A DNA stretch of 6,719 nt from Candidatus Heimdallarchaeota archaeon (lineage in GTDB: Archaea; Asgardarchaeota; Heimdallarchaeia; Heimdallarchaeales; Kariarchaeaceae), in contig JAOUKW010000222.1 of assembly GCA_029882335.1 (NCBI GenBank), positions 1 to 6,719 on the forward strand, in the 5' to 3' direction. Positions 6,541 to 6,719 of the stretch are shown here, piece after piece; the stretch's first letter is position 1; each line of letters opens with the position of its first letter. The position numbers were made by a program, and so were the translations under genes. The notes beneath the pieces were generated by a model. It was given only the letters and a program-made list of their open reading frames with translations. It did no database searches and was not told where the DNA came from.

Positions 6541-6717
6541 TATGAAAACTTTACTACAAAATTTTATGTTGTTAGAATTGTTTCATATAAAATCAAAGAT
6601 AAAATTAGAATTTTAACAAAATTACATGAATTGGAAAAACCACTTATTGATTCGATCCAATCGATCCATTATGGTTTTGTTCACCTGACATTGATAAATC
6701 ATGATATATATTTTTGA
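6541..6717 (+). pseudogene. Possible remnant or frameshifted small gene, DUF2292/YezD-like
   Basis: An open frame of 58 codons runs from after the TAA at 6538 to a TGA at 6715-6717. Its second half translates to ILTKLHELEKPLIDSIQ followed by SIHYGFVHLTLINHDIYF, which reads like real protein. The latter part resembles the DUF2292 (YezD) pattern of an I-x-YGxV strand followed by a beta-hairpin with an H-D turn. There is no in-frame ATG or GTG; the first TTG is at 6631. An ATG at 6542 lies in the neighbouring frame and ends after 24 codons. The stop falls in a T5 run at 6711-6715, and losing one T would continue the frame as FEK, close to what I remember of that family's end. It could be a decayed gene, a sequencing error, a short TTG-started peptide, or chance. 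Confidence 0.35.
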
Positions 6718-6719
6718 AA

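Overview
The window (6,719 bases, very AT-rich) looks like chromosome from an ammonia-oxidising archaeon of the Nitrososphaerota (Nitrosopumilus-like). This is inference from several signs: a stand-alone archaeal-type CinA/MoaB-fold protein, a small basic CxxC-x17-CxxC zinc-ribbon protein, a short zinc-less Tag-type glycosylase, T-rich boxes about 25 bases upstream of starts (leaderless archaeal promoters), and extreme AT richness between genes. No rRNA, tRNA, CRISPR array or insertion sequence was seen.

Layout, left to right. Bases 119-2230 (+) encode a 703-residue N6-adenine DNA methyltransferase of the Eco57I/type IIG-like class with no visible nuclease domain. It converges, with a one-base gap, on a CinA-like protein (2232-3053, -). 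A 177-base divergent intergenic region separates that gene from a Tag-like 3-methyladenine DNA glycosylase (3231-3680, +). The glycosylase converges on a HpcH/HpaI-family aldolase (3707-4483, -), which lies downstream of an aromatic-L-amino-acid-decarboxylase-type PLP enzyme (4551-5972, -) on the same strand. The 67 bases between these two contain no T-run, so they may be co-transcribed. After an AT-rich 227-base gap comes the zinc-ribbon protein (6200-6397, -). The last 180 bases hold a short plus-strand reading frame that looks like protein sequence (DUF2292/YezD-like) but has no normal start and an early stop, so it is probably a gene remnant or a frameshifted gene.

Function. The left half deals with DNA and nucleotides: adenine methylation, probable nucleotide clean-up, and repair of alkylated bases. 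The right half has a two-gene metabolic unit, an amino-acid decarboxylase plus a pyruvate-type aldolase, whose substrates cannot be read from sequence. Nothing here forms an obviously new multi-gene system. The points most worth checking are the orphan methyltransferase, the glycosylase lacking the known Tag zinc and recognition residues, the decarboxylase/aldolase pair, and the damaged small gene at the right edge.
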